Shown: positions 41,876 to 51,690, numbered from the stretch's first letter. The stretch: DNA of 64,000 bases from CAZKWG01 sp964615375 (GCA_964615375.1 CAZTOW010000001.1:1-64000); one strand, 5' to 3'. The notes: generated by a model from the letters alone, not told the origin. Numbers and translations are program-made.

Positions 41876-44468
41876 ATGAAGCCGCGTCTGCTGTCGCCCC
41901 TGCTCCTCCTCCTCGCCGCCGCCGACGCGCGCGCCACCTCCACCGTCATCTACCAGGACATGATCGTGGGCGGCGTGGCGGTGGACGCCAACGGGGTCTC
42001 CACGCCCTACGACGGCAGCGGAGACTGGAGCTCGGCCGAGGAGGACTTCGACATCGTGCTGCCCAGCTCGGCCGAGGTGGTGGCCGTCTACGCCATCGTC
42101 ATGGGCCAGTGGGACGGCTTCCTGGACGACCCGGCGGACGACGTGGCGATCAACGGCACCGATCTGACGGACGCCGACCTGGTCTATTCGGACACGCGCG
42201 CCTACGTCTTCCAGCTCGACCCGATGATCTGGTCGCTGCGCTCAGGCGGGGCCCACCTCTACGAGGAGACCGGGGCCGCGGAGGCGGCGCGGCGCGGCAC
42301 CCAGGGCGTGAGCGGGACCACGCTGGTCGTGATCTACGAGGACGCCGAGCTCGGCACTCCGCGGCACGTCACGGTGGCGGTGGACGACATCGAGGGCGCG
42401 GGCGAGCTGAGCGTGGAGGGCCTGCCCACCGACTCGGAGAGCTCGAGCGCGCTGCTCTCCCTGGGGATCGTGGGCGAGTGCAGCAACGAGCAGTCCACCG
42501 ACCTCTTCCTCTACGACACGGACGCGGGCGAGTACGCCACGGACCCCTTCGCCGAGGGCGTGGGCGGGCGCGACGACGGCAAGGAGTTCTCCACCACCTG
42601 CAGCCGCCAGGACTACAACAGCCTCATCACGCAGGGCTCGTTTGGCTACGACGACACGGACGTGGCTGTGGGCGCCGACGAGGACGACCCCTACAGCGAG
42701 CCGCTGAGCGGGGCCACGGACTCGCGCGAGTCCGACGAGGTCTGGGAGATCGCCTACGGGGACGAGGGGCAGCTGGACGTGGAGATGGCGCCCTCGGTCT
42801 CCGACTCCGACGCCTGGCTGCTGGCCGCCGTGATCGTCGTGGACATGGCGGACTCGGACGAGGACAGCGTCCCCAACGCCACCGACAACTGCGTGGAGAT
42901 CGAGAACACCGACCAGGAGGACATCGACGAGGACGGGCTGGGCGACGTGTGCGACGACACGGACGAGGACGGGCTCTCCGACGCCGACGAGCTGGAGGTC
43001 GGCACGGACTGGGAGGAGGCGGACAGCGACGGCGACGGGCTCGAGGACCCGAGCGAGCTCGGGCCGGACCTGGAGGCGGTGGACAGCGACGGCGACGGGC
43101 TCATCGACGCGCTGGACGATGACGACGATGACGACGGCATCCTCACCTACGACGAGCTCACCGTGGACGCGGACGGGGACGGCGAGCCGGACGCCGACGC
43201 CGACGACGACGGGACCATCAACGCGCTGGACGAGGACAGCGACGACGACGGGCTCACCGACGCGGAGGAGGGGGACGCAGACGCCGACGGGGACGGGGCG
43301 CCCAACTACGTGGACGCCGACGCGGACGGGGACGGCGTCTCCGACGCCGAGGAGGGCTCGGAGGACACGGACGGCGACGGCGTGGCCGACGCGCTGGACG
43401 AGGACAACGACGACGACGGGATCCTGGACGCCGAGGAGGGCTCAGAGGACACGGACGGGGACGGCACGCCGGACCGGGCGGACGCGGACAGCGACGACGA
43501 CGGCATCGACGACGTGGACGAGGGCGCCGAGGACTCCGACAGCGACGGCGTGGCCGACTACCTGGACGAGGACAGCGACGACGACGGGCTGACCGACGCC
43601 GAGGAGGGCTCGGGCGACAGCGACAGCGACGGCGCGGCCGACTACCTGGACGAGGACAGCGACGACGACGGGCTCCTGGACGTCGAGGAGGGTGGCTCGG
43701 ACNNNNNNNNNNNNNNNNNNNNNNNNNNNNNNNNNNNNNNNNNNNNNNNNNNNNNNNNNNNNNNNNNNNNNNNNNNNNNNNNNNNNNNNNNNNNNNNNNN
43801 NNACGGACGGGGACGGCACGGCCGACTACCTGGACGAGGACAGCGACGGCGACGGGCTGGGCGACGCGACCGAGGGCTCGTCGGACACGGACGGGGACGG
43901 CACGGCCGACTACCTGGACGAGGACAGCGACGGCGACGGGCGCTCCGACGAAGAGGAGGGCACCGGCGACGCCGATGACGACGGCGTGCCCGACTACCTG
44001 GACCCCGACGACGGCTCCAGCGGCGAGGGCGAGGGTGAGGGCGAAGGGGAAGGAGAGGGCGAGGGCGAAGGGGAAGGGGAAGGGGAGGGAGAAGGCGAGG
44101 GCGAGGGCGAGGGCGAGCCGGACACCGACAGCGACGGGGACGGGATCCCCGACAGCGTGGAGGGAACCGGCGACACCGACGGCGACGGGATCCCCGACTA
44201 CCTGGACGAGGACAGCGACGGGGACGGGATCCCCGACTCCGAAGAAGGCACCGCGGACAGCGACGGGGACGGCATCCCCGACTTCCAGGACGACAGCCCG
44301 CTGGACGGCGTGGACACGGGCGGCGGCGACGACACCTCCGACGGCGTGGGCGGGGACGGCGAGAAGGAGGGGAACTCCTGCGCCTGCAGCAGCGCGCAGC
44401 CCGGCCCCGGGGCGCTGCTCTCGCTGGTCGGGCTGCTGGGGCTCGTGTCCCGGCGCCGTCGCCGTTAG
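41876..44468 (+). CDS. Large secreted Ca-repeat protein, interrupted by assembly gap
   Basis: Signal peptide MKPRLLSPLLLLLAAADARA, a globular N-domain (about 20-320) with Cys residues, then long tandem DxDxDGxxD units (DEDSDDDGLTDAEEGSGD type). After the gap come four more such units, a GEGEGE linker coded at 44022-44117, three more units, and a MYXO-CTERM-like end (NSCACSSA, hydrophobic run, SRRRRR). 100 Ns at 43703-43802 break it; the frames either side do not join with exactly 100 bases, as expected for a gap of unknown size. The repeats likely bind calcium. At least 608 residues precede the gap and 222 follow it. Confidence 0.82.
43703..43802. other. Assembly gap of 100 Ns
   Basis: Exactly 100 Ns, the conventional placeholder for a scaffold gap of unknown size, inside the tandem-repeat part of the Ca-repeat gene. 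Near-identical repeats on both sides probably prevented assembly. Confidence 0.98.
44022..44117 (+). repeat. Hexamer tandem repeat coding (Gly-Glu)n
   Basis: About 16 units of GGCGAG and variants (GGGGAA, GGAGAG) encode the GE linker in the Ca-repeat protein. Synonymous divergence among units suggests selection for the peptide, not recent expansion. Confidence 0.85.
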
Positions 44469-45076
44469 CGCTCGGTCCCCGAGAGCAGGCGGCGCACGTT
44501 GTCGACGTGGCGCAGGGCCACGCCGAGGGCCAGCAGCAGGGTCACCCAGGTCCGCGCCGGCTCCAGCCAGGCCACCAGCAGGGGCAGCAGGAAGACGCTG
44601 GTCAGGGCGCCCAGGCTGGACTTCCGCGTGATCGCGACCACGGCCCCCCAGCCGAGCATGGTCAGCGCGGTGGGCAGGGGCGCCAGGGCGAGCATGGCGC
44701 CGGCGGTGGTCGCCACGCCCTTGCCGCCCTTGAAGCTGAGGTAGGCGGACCAGCAGTGCCCGACGAAGGCCGTGATCGCGACGGCGTCCACGAACACGGG
44801 CCGGTCCCAGACCAGCGGGGCGAGGGCCACGGGCAGATAACCCTTGATCGCGTCCCCCAGGAGGGTGGCGACGCCCACGCCCCGGCCGACCACGCGCGCG
44901 GCGTTGGTCGCGCCGATGTTGCCGCTGCCGTGCTCGCGCAGGTCCACGTCGGCGTAGAGCGCCGCCAGGATGGCCCCCGTGGGCACGGAGGCCAGCATGT
45001 AGGTCATCGCCAGGTAGAACAGGGCCAGCACCTGCGCCCTCGTCGCCGAACCAGGTGGCCCGGCGCCCGGGAACAT
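44465..45076 (-). CDS. plsY: Glycerol-3-phosphate acyltransferase PlsY
   Basis: About 203 residues from ATG 45076; GTG 45031 is an alternative closer to the usual PlsY start. About five membrane helices and the PlsY motifs: EHGSGNIGATNAARVVG, FVGHCWSAYLSFKGGKGVAT and the helix with VVAITRKSSLGAL. It acylates glycerol-3-phosphate using acyl-phosphate, the first step of phospholipid synthesis. The stop overlaps the convergent Ca-repeat gene by 4 bp. Confidence 0.9.
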   Translation of the reverse strand: MFPGAGPPGSATRAQVLALFYLAMTYMLASVPTGAILAALYADVDLREHGSGNIGATNAARVVGRGVGVATLLGDAIKGYLPVALAPLVWDRPVFVDAVAITAFVGHCWSAYLSFKGGKGVATTAGAMLALAPLPTALTMLGWGAVVAITRKSSLGALTSVFLLPLLVAWLEPARTWVTLLLALGVALRHVDNVRRLLSGTER

Positions 45077-45242
45077 AACGCCTGCGCGACCCTCCTGGGT
45101 TTTCAGGCTGGCCCATCCCGGGTGTCGATTCCTGCTACCCGACGCGGGGCCCACCGGTTACGGGGGGCGTCTCTCTCGGGGCGCGCACCTCTCCACGCTC
45201 GCGCGCTCCAAGCTCCACTATTACCTGAAGCTGGGGTGAGCC

Positions 45243-46112
45243 TTGACCGGAAGCTCGGGGACAGGGATCTCGGTGGTCGGTGTGGTCGGCGCGGGCCAGA
45301 TGGGCAACGGCATCGCCCACGTCGCCGCGCAGTCGGGCCTGCAGGTGCGGCTCACGGACGTCTCCCAGGCGGCGCTGGACAAGGCGCGCGCCACCATCCA
45401 GGGCAACCTGGCCCGTCAGGTCAAGAAGGAGCAGCTCACCGCCGAGCAGGCCGAGGCCACGCTCGCCCGCATCACGAGCTCGGTGGACATGGGCTCGCTG
45501 GTCGAGGCGGACATGTGTATCGAGGCGGCCACGGAGAACGTGGCGCTCAAGTACAAGATCTTCGAGTCCCTCTCCAAGAGCGCGCGGCCAGATGCCATCC
45601 TGGCCAGCAACACGAGCTCGATCTCGATCACGGCCATCGCCGCCCACACCGACCGCCCGCACAAGGTGGTCGGGATGCACTTCATGAACCCCGTGCCGGT
45701 CATGAAGCTGGTGGAGCTCATCCGCGGGCTGGCCACCTCGGCCGAGACCTTCGAGGCCACCCGCGCGCTGGCCCAGCAGATGGGCAAGACCACGGTGGAG
45801 GGCCGGGACATGCCCGGCTTCATCGTGAACCGCATCCTCATGCCCTACATCAACGAGGCCGTGCAGGCGCTCTATGAGGGCATCGGATCGGTGGAAGACA
45901 TCGACACCGCCATGAAGCTCGGCACCAACGTGCCCATGGGCCCGCTCACGCTGGCGGACTTCATCGGGCTCGACACCTGCCTCTCCATCCTCGAGGTCCT
46001 GCACGGCGGGATCGGGGATCCCCGCTACCGCCCCTGCCCGCTGCTGCGCAAGTACGTGGAGGCGGGCTGGCTCGGCCGCAAGACCGGGCGCGGCTTCTAC
46101 ACCTACGGCTGA
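45243..46112 (+). CDS. 3-hydroxybutyryl-CoA (3-hydroxyacyl-CoA) dehydrogenase
   Basis: 289 residues, TTG start at 45243. NAD-binding Rossmann loop VGVVGAGQMGNGIAH, ASNTSSISITAIA, then the catalytic region GMHFMNPVPVMKLVELIRG with the His of the His-Glu pair, and GFIVNRILMPYINEA. Length matches single-domain HBDH (about 285). It oxidises or reduces 3-hydroxyacyl-CoA in fatty acid oxidation or butyrate-type metabolism. It is followed by enoyl-CoA hydratase and acyl-CoA dehydrogenase genes, together three steps of beta-oxidation of short chains. Confidence 0.93.
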   Translation: MTGSSGTGISVVGVVGAGQMGNGIAHVAAQSGLQVRLTDVSQAALDKARATIQGNLARQVKKEQLTAEQAEATLARITSSVDMGSLVEADMCIEAATENVALKYKIFESLSKSARPDAILASNTSSISITAIAAHTDRPHKVVGMHFMNPVPVMKLVELIRGLATSAETFEATRALAQQMGKTTVEGRDMPGFIVNRILMPYINEAVQALYEGIGSVEDIDTAMKLGTNVPMGPLTLADFIGLDTCLSILEVLHGGIGDPRYRPCPLLRKYVEAGWLGRKTGRGFYTYG

Positions 46113-46186
46113 GGCCGGGGCGCTCGCCCTGGGGTCCTGATACCGAAGTTTCAGAAGGGCGCGGTCGCAGAGGGGAAGGGGAGTCG

Positions 46187-46960
46187 ATGGAGAACATCCG
46201 CTACGAACAGCGCGGCAGCGTGGGGCTCGTGGTCCTGAACCGTCCGGCGGCCTTGAACGCGCTCAACGAGGCGCTGCTGCGCGAGCTCGGCGCGCTGCTG
46301 GGCGAGCTGGCCGGCTCGGACCTGCGGGCGCTGGTGCTCACGGGCGAGGGCAACCGGGCCTTCGCCGCCGGGGCCGACATCAGCGCGATGGCCAGCATGA
46401 GCGCGCTCGAGGCGGAGCGCTTCGCCGCGCTGGGTCAGGGCGTGCTGCGGCAGCTGGAGACCCTTCCCTTCCCCACCATCGCCGCGGTGGCGGGCTTCGC
46501 GTTTGGCGGAGGCTGCGAGCTGGCCATGGCCTGCGACCTCGTCCTGGCGGGGCCCAGCGCGGTCTTCGGCCAGCCCGAGGTGAAGCTAGGGGTCATCCCC
46601 GGCTTTGGCGGGACCCAGCGCCTCGCGCGCCGGGTGGGCCAGCAGCGCGCGCTCGAGCTCTGCGTCACCGGCCGCAACGTGAGCGCGGATGAGGCCGTCA
46701 CCATCGGGCTCGCGCTGCGCAAGGAGGAGGACGTGCTCGCCGCCGCCCTCACCCTCGGCGAGCAGATCGCCCAGAGCGGCCCGGTCGCCGTGCGCCTGGT
46801 CAAGCGGGCCATGGTGGAGACCGACGGGCTCGACCTGCAGCGCGGCCTCGACGCCGAGCGCACCCTCTTCGCCCTGTGCTTCTCCACCGCCGATCAGCGG
46901 GAGGGGATGGCCGCCTTCCTCTCCAAGCCGCGTCGCCCCGCGAGCTTCACCGGGCGCTGA
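46187..46960 (+). CDS. Enoyl-CoA hydratase / crotonase
   Basis: 257 residues of the crotonase fold. Oxyanion-hole region GNRAFAAGADISAMASM and the two catalytic Glu segments are intact: FAFGGGCELAMACDLVLAG and FGQPEVKLGVIPGFGGTQRL. It hydrates trans-2-enoyl-CoA to 3-hydroxyacyl-CoA, feeding the preceding dehydrogenase. The start follows GGGAAGGGGAG. It is 74 bp downstream of the dehydrogenase gene. Confidence 0.93.
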   Translation: MENIRYEQRGSVGLVVLNRPAALNALNEALLRELGALLGELAGSDLRALVLTGEGNRAFAAGADISAMASMSALEAERFAALGQGVLRQLETLPFPTIAAVAGFAFGGGCELAMACDLVLAGPSAVFGQPEVKLGVIPGFGGTQRLARRVGQQRALELCVTGRNVSADEAVTIGLALRKEEDVLAAALTLGEQIAQSGPVAVRLVKRAMVETDGLDLQRGLDAERTLFALCFSTADQREGMAAFLSKPRRPASFTGR

Positions 46961-47074
46961 GCCCGAGCCCCCGCGGAGACGCCGTCCTGCGCGGCCTCTC
47001 CGACGCGGCGCACCTGACCTCTCTCGTCCAGCGTTAACCTCTCCTCTCTCTCCGCCGAAGGCCCTGGAGCCCCG

Positions 47075-48217
47075 ATGTTCGAGCTCTCGGAAGACCATCT
47101 CCAGATCCGCAACCTGGCCCGCGACTTCGCCCGCAACGAGGTCCTGCCGGGCGCCGCCGCGCGCGACCGCAGCCACGCCTTCCCGGCGGAGCTCGTGGCG
47201 CAGCTCGCCGAGATGGGCTTCATGGGGATGTTCGTGCCCGAGCAGTGGGGCGGCGCGGGGATGGACATCCTCTCCTACGTCGTCGCGCTCGAGGAGATCT
47301 GCTACGCCGACGCGGGCGTTGGCGTCATCATGAGCGTGAACAACTCGCTGGTGTGCTGGCCCCTGCTCACCTACGCCAACGACGCGCAGAAGGAGAAGTA
47401 CCTGGTCCCGCTCGCCCGCGGCGAGAAGCTCGGCTGCTACGCGCTGACGGAGCCCAACGCCGGTTCCGACGCCGCGGCCCAGGCTACGCGCATCACGAAG
47501 CGCGAGGACGGCGCCTACGTGCTCAACGGCACGAAGATGTGGATCACCAACGGCCCGCAGGCGGACTACTGCGTGGCCTACGCGAGCCTGGACCCCTCCA
47601 AGCGTCACAAGGCCATCTGCGCCTTCATCCTGGAGCGCGGCTTCCCTGGCTATGGCGTGGGCAAGATCGAGGAGAAGCTGGGGATCGCCTGCTCCGGCAC
47701 CAGCGAGCTGGTCTTCGAGAACATGGTGGTGCCCGCGGAGAACCTGCTGGTCCAGGAGGGCAAGGGCTTCTCCATCGCCATGTCCACGCTCGACGGCGGG
47801 CGCATCGGCATCGCCGCCCAGGCCCTCGGCATCGCCCAGCGCGCGCTGGATCTGGCCGTCGCCCACGCGAAGCAGCGCCACACCTTTGGCGAGCCCATCG
47901 CCAACAAGCAGGCGATCCAGTGGATGATCGCCGACATGGCCACGCGCATCGAGGCCGCGCGCCTCCTGACCTACCGCGCCGCCGCGCTCAAGGGTGCGGG
48001 CGACGCGCGGGCCAGCGCCGAGTGCTCGATGGCCAAGCTCTACGCCAGCGAGACCGCGAACTTCTGCGCGGACAAGGCGCTGCAGATCCACGGCGGCTAC
48101 GGCTACTCGAAGGAGTACGAGGTCGAGCGCCTGTACCGCGACGCGCGCATCACGACCCTGTACGAGGGCACGAGCGAGATCCAGCGCCTGGTCATCGCCA
48201 AGAGCGTGCTCGGATAG
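47075..48217 (+). CDS. Short-chain acyl-CoA dehydrogenase
   Basis: 380 residues, standard ACAD length. FAD/substrate motifs CYALTEPNAGSDAAA and MWITNGPQADYCVAYA, the C-terminal KALQIHGGYGYSKEYEVERLYRDARI, and TLYEGTSEIQRLVIAK with the catalytic Glu in the butyryl-CoA dehydrogenase position. It introduces the 2,3 double bond, passing electrons to ETF (not in window). It lies 3 bp before the B12-domain gene. Confidence 0.94.
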   Translation: MFELSEDHLQIRNLARDFARNEVLPGAAARDRSHAFPAELVAQLAEMGFMGMFVPEQWGGAGMDILSYVVALEEICYADAGVGVIMSVNNSLVCWPLLTYANDAQKEKYLVPLARGEKLGCYALTEPNAGSDAAAQATRITKREDGAYVLNGTKMWITNGPQADYCVAYASLDPSKRHKAICAFILERGFPGYGVGKIEEKLGIACSGTSELVFENMVVPAENLLVQEGKGFSIAMSTLDGGRIGIAAQALGIAQRALDLAVAHAKQRHTFGEPIANKQAIQWMIADMATRIEAARLLTYRAAALKGAGDARASAECSMAKLYASETANFCADKALQIHGGYGYSKEYEVERLYRDARITTLYEGTSEIQRLVIAKSVLG

Positions 48218-48220
48218 CCG

Positions 48221-48616
48221 ATGCCCATCCGCGTGCTCATCGCCAAACCTGGCCTGGATGGCCATGACCGGGGCGCAAAGGTCGTCGCCCGCGGCCTGCG
48301 TGACGCGGGCTTCGAGGTGATCTACACCGGCCTGCACCGCACGGCCGACCAGATCGCCGAGGCCGCGCTGCAGGAGGACGTGGCCGTCGTCGGCCTCTCC
48401 ATCCTGTCCGGCGCCCACGGCGCGCTGGTGCCGCAGGTGGTCGACGCGCTCAAGGCGCGGGGCATGGACGACGTCGTGGTGATGGTGGGCGGCATCATCC
48501 CCGAGGCGGACGCCGCGGCGCTCAAGGCGCAGGGCGTCGGCGCCGTCTTCCCGCCCGGGACCCGAATCTCCGACATCGTGACCTACCTGGAGGCCCATGC
48601 CCCCCGACGTGGCTGA
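48221..48616 (+). CDS. Cobalamin-binding domain protein, methylmalonyl-CoA mutase C-terminal type
   Basis: 131 residues, a stand-alone B12 domain. KPGLDGHDRGAK carries the DxHxxG base-off cobalamin motif with the Co-ligating His; VVGLSILSGAHGALV and VVMVGGIIPEAD complete the fold. This matches the small subunit of split methylmalonyl-CoA mutases or related acyl-CoA mutases. No large catalytic subunit lies in the window. It overlaps the following P-loop gene by 20 bp. Confidence 0.92.
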   Translation: MPIRVLIAKPGLDGHDRGAKVVARGLRDAGFEVIYTGLHRTADQIAEAALQEDVAVVGLSILSGAHGALVPQVVDALKARGMDDVVVMVGGIIPEADAAALKAQGVGAVFPPGTRISDIVTYLEAHAPRRG

Positions 48617-49280
48617 CAGCCTGCACGACGTCTTCGTCGTGGAGACGCCGGCTCCGGCGGGCCCGCGGGTTCGTACCCGCAAGCCGGAGGTCAGCTTCTT
48701 CTCGGGCACCAGCTCCGAGTTCCTCGGACGGCGCCCGCTCCCCCGGTCTCTGCAGACGCGCTCGGTGCTCTTCCTGCTGGGGCCGCCGGGCGTGGGCAAG
48801 ACCGCCGTGGCCCGGCGCCTGCTGGGGGCCGGCTGCCTGCACATCGCCGGCAAGCCGCTGCTGGACGTGCTCTCCTACCAGGCGCGCTACCGCCGCTGGC
48901 CGGAGGAGGTGCGCCACGCCCGCGAGCTGATGATCGACGGGCCCTGCTTCCTCACCCGGCGCCCCGCCGTGCAGAGCGCGCTCAAGGGCCTGCTGGCCGC
49001 GCGCGCCGCCGACGGTCTGCGCACCGCGGTCTGCGAGGCCGAGGACGGCTCCCCCCTGCTCTCGCTGATGGAGGGCGTGGACCCGGACGTGCGCTGCACC
49101 GTGGTCCTGCGCTTCCCCGAGGGACGCGGGCGCAGGCGCTACGCCGCGCAGCTCTGCGACGAGCTGGGGATGGACCGGCGCATCGCGCGGACGCTGGTGG
49201 ATCTGGAGCCCTGGACCTACACCCGCGTCCACGCCGCGCTGATCCGCATCCGAGACGAGGGCGGCCCCGCCGGTCGCTGA
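48597..49280 (+). CDS. P-loop NTPase-like protein of unknown function
   Basis: 227 residues. After a charged 55-residue lead comes RSVLFLLGPPGVGKTAVARRLL, a Walker A (GPPGVGKT) at about 63-70; no clear Walker B Asp-Glu is seen. The rest is helical with many Arg residues. It does not look like MeaB, the usual mutase chaperone. The 20-bp overlap with the B12 gene and 8-bp gap to the HAD gene suggest one transcript. An ATP-dependent kinase or loader role is possible but unproven. Confidence 0.65.
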   Translation: MPPDVADSLHDVFVVETPAPAGPRVRTRKPEVSFFSGTSSEFLGRRPLPRSLQTRSVLFLLGPPGVGKTAVARRLLGAGCLHIAGKPLLDVLSYQARYRRWPEEVRHARELMIDGPCFLTRRPAVQSALKGLLAARAADGLRTAVCEAEDGSPLLSLMEGVDPDVRCTVVLRFPEGRGRRRYAAQLCDELGMDRRIARTLVDLEPWTYTRVHAALIRIRDEGGPAGR

Positions 49281-49288
49281 GAGGTCCC

Positions 49289-50134
49289 ATGCCCCGACTG
49301 CTGGTGCTCGACTTCGACGGGACGATGACCGACGCCGAGGAGGAGGGCCGCCCCTTCCGCGCCGGCTACCTGGAGGATCTCGCCGCCCTCTGCGGCTGGT
49401 CGCTGGAGCGCGTGCGCGAGGCCGCCGAGCGCTACGAGCGGGAGGTCCAGCAGAGCAACAAGCACGGGTGGATCTTCAACGGCCAGATCGTCGCCCCGGC
49501 CACGGTGGACCCCTACCTGCGCATCATGCCGGTCGCCCGCATGATCCTGGACGAAGCCGGCGCCTTCCTCGGCGACCCCCGCCGCGACCGCCTGCTGGAC
49601 GCGATCCTCTTCAAGTACAACTACCCGAAGACCCTGACCTGCTTCCGCCCCGCCGCCGGCCCCCTCCTGCGCGAGCTCGGCGCCCGCGACGACGTCCAGA
49701 CCTGGGTGGTCACCAACTCCCACACCGAGCCCGTGCAGAACAAGATCCGCCGCCTGGACGCCGAGCAGGGTGGGGTGGGCTGGCTGGTGGACCGCGTGCG
49801 CGGCCGGGCCCAGAAGTACGTGGTGGACGGCGCCTGGGACCGCGTACCCGCCGAGCTCTGGCTGGACGGTCTGGACCGCCCCGTGCTGCTGCGCCGCCCC
49901 CGCTACTTCGAGGCCCTGGACGCGCTGCGCGAGGGGCTGGGGATCGGCTGGGAGGACGTCACGGTGGTCGGCGACATCTTCGAGCTCGACCTCGCCCTGC
50001 CCCTGGCCATGGGCGCCCGCGTCGGGCTGGCCGCCAACGCCTTCACCCCGACGCACGAGCGCCGCTACCTGGCCGATCACCCCCGCGGCGCCGTGCTGAA
50101 CACCCTCTCCGACGTCCCCGACTGGCTCGGGTGA
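49289..50134 (+). CDS. HAD-superfamily hydrolase
   Basis: 281 residues. HAD motif I is LLVLDFDGTMTD (Asp nucleophile). WVVTNSHTEP supplies motif II. VVGDIFELDLALPLAMG is motif IV with its Asp pair. A large helical cap lies between. Such enzymes dephosphorylate small metabolites; the substrate cannot be inferred. The stop overlaps the GTG of the next gene. Confidence 0.85.
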   Translation: MPRLLVLDFDGTMTDAEEEGRPFRAGYLEDLAALCGWSLERVREAAERYEREVQQSNKHGWIFNGQIVAPATVDPYLRIMPVARMILDEAGAFLGDPRRDRLLDAILFKYNYPKTLTCFRPAAGPLLRELGARDDVQTWVVTNSHTEPVQNKIRRLDAEQGGVGWLVDRVRGRAQKYVVDGAWDRVPAELWLDGLDRPVLLRRPRYFEALDALREGLGIGWEDVTVVGDIFELDLALPLAMGARVGLAANAFTPTHERRYLADHPRGAVLNTLSDVPDWLG

Positions 50135-51690
50135 GTCAGGAGATGCAGGAGGCTCGGCGGCCCGCCCTGCTGGAGCGGCTCCCCGGGCCCTGGGTCGAGG
50201 AGGACAGCGGTCTGCCCCCGGGCGCGCCTCGGCGCTGGTGGCGCGGGCCCGAGGGTGTCGCGCTCGCCGGCCCCCCCGCCCGCGTCGCCGCCGAGCTCGC
50301 CGGCTGGGAGCGCCTGGGAGATCACCCCGCGCGCCCCGAGATCCTGGCGCGCGCGGACGACTGCGTGGTGGTCGAGCCCTTTGGCCCCATGCCGGAGGAC
50401 CTGCTGACGGTGGTCGAGGGCTGGCCTCGCGGCGCCCCGCTCCTCGCCGTCGACCGCGCCGGGACCCTGCTCGCCGCCATCCCCGGCCAGGTGGACCCCG
50501 GTCGCGCCCTGGCCACCTGCGGGCTCTCGCGCAGCCAGGCCGATCGGCTCCTGGCCCGCGAGCTTCGGATCGCCACCCGGCAAGCGCCCAGCTTCGGTGG
50601 CCTCCAGGCCGGGAGCCTGCGCGAGGGGCGGCGTGGCGCCCTGGGCCTGCGCTGGCGGGAGGCCGGGCCGGGCTGGTGGGCCTGTGACCTCGCCGGGCTC
50701 GCGCTGAGAGCGGATCTGAACCTCTCAGAGATACTCTCCACCCTGCACGGCGAGGATCTCCCCCCGGAGGCGAGCCAGGCCTTCCAGCTCTCCCTGCTCC
50801 GCCGCGCGCTGGACGAGGCCGTGCTCGGCCGGGACGAGGACGCCGCCGCCCTGGCCCGGGAGCTCGCCCTCTCCCTGCTCCCCGGCCCCCCGCCGCCCCT
50901 GGTCTGCGTCTCCATCGACGGCGCGCCGCCCTGGCTGGACCTCTCCCCCTGGTTGCCGGCGGACGGAAGGCTTCCCCCCGACCGCGCCCGCCGCCTGATC
51001 TGGGAGCTCGACGGGCTCGCCGTCGGCGGGAGCCTGCTTCAGGTCCGGGTGGAGCCTCCCCTGCGCGCCGGGCGCCGCCCTCCTCCCCGCGCCCCCCAGC
51101 GCGAGCGCCGCCGCGCCCTCTTCTCCCGCTGGGAGCAGGGCGTCCGGGCCGACGAGGAGGGCCTCTGGTCCTCCACCCCCGAGGCCCTCGCCGACCAGCT
51201 CGTCCACGGGCTCTCCGGTCACGTCGTGGACGGCACCTGCGGCCTCGGCTCGCTGGCCCTCGCCCTGGCCCGCCGCCCCCAGGTCACCCACGTCACCGCC
51301 ATCGACCTCGACCCCGCCCGCCTCGCGATGGCCCGGCACAACGCCCGCGTCTACGGGGTGGAAGGCCGGATCACCTTCGTCCACGGCGACGTCTGCGCGC
51401 TCCTTCCTGGCCTCCGGGGTGACGCCCTCGTCCTCGATCCGCCCTGGGGCGGCCGCGACTACGACCGGGCCCGCGTCGGCCTCGCCGAGCTCGGCCTCGA
51501 CCTGGCCCGCGCGCTGGCCCACGCCCCGCCCCGCGTCCGCCTCAAGCTCCCGCGCAGCTTCGACCTGTCCGAGCTCGCCGCCCTCCCCGGCCCCTGGCGC
51601 CCGCGCGCGCTGGTGGATGCCCGCGGGGTGATCAAGATGCTGGTGGCGGCGCGGGGCTCGCCTCTGGCGACTCCGTGGGCATTTCGCTAA
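50131..51690 (+). CDS. TGS1-like methyltransferase with a large uncharacterised N-terminal region
   Basis: About 519 residues from GTG 50131 (GTGA overlap with the HAD gene; ATG 50143 is an alternative). Residues about 365-515 are a SAM-dependent methyltransferase: VVDGTCGLGSLALALAR, VTAIDLDPARLAMARHN, DALVLDPPWGGRDYDRAR. The DPPWGGxDY catalytic motif is that of the trimethylguanosine synthase family (RNA cap guanine-N2 methyltransferases). The first about 350 residues match nothing I recognise. An RNA-base methyltransferase is the best guess; a cap substrate is unlikely in bacteria. Confidence 0.8.
   Translation: MSQEMQEARRPALLERLPGPWVEEDSGLPPGAPRRWWRGPEGVALAGPPARVAAELAGWERLGDHPARPEILARADDCVVVEPFGPMPEDLLTVVEGWPRGAPLLAVDRAGTLLAAIPGQVDPGRALATCGLSRSQADRLLARELRIATRQAPSFGGLQAGSLREGRRGALGLRWREAGPGWWACDLAGLALRADLNLSEILSTLHGEDLPPEASQAFQLSLLRRALDEAVLGRDEDAAALARELALSLLPGPPPPLVCVSIDGAPPWLDLSPWLPADGRLPPDRARRLIWELDGLAVGGSLLQVRVEPPLRAGRRPPPRAPQRERRRALFSRWEQGVRADEEGLWSSTPEALADQLVHGLSGHVVDGTCGLGSLALALARRPQVTHVTAIDLDPARLAMARHNARVYGVEGRITFVHGDVCALLPGLRGDALVLDPPWGGRDYDRARVGLAELGLDLARALAHAPPRVRLKLPRSFDLSELAALPGPWRPRALVDARGVIKMLVAARGSPLATPWAFR

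Noticed and set aside
43100..43700. Possible CRISPR array
   Set aside because: The repeats are in-frame coding units of the Ca-repeat protein, with no constant repeat plus unique spacer structure.
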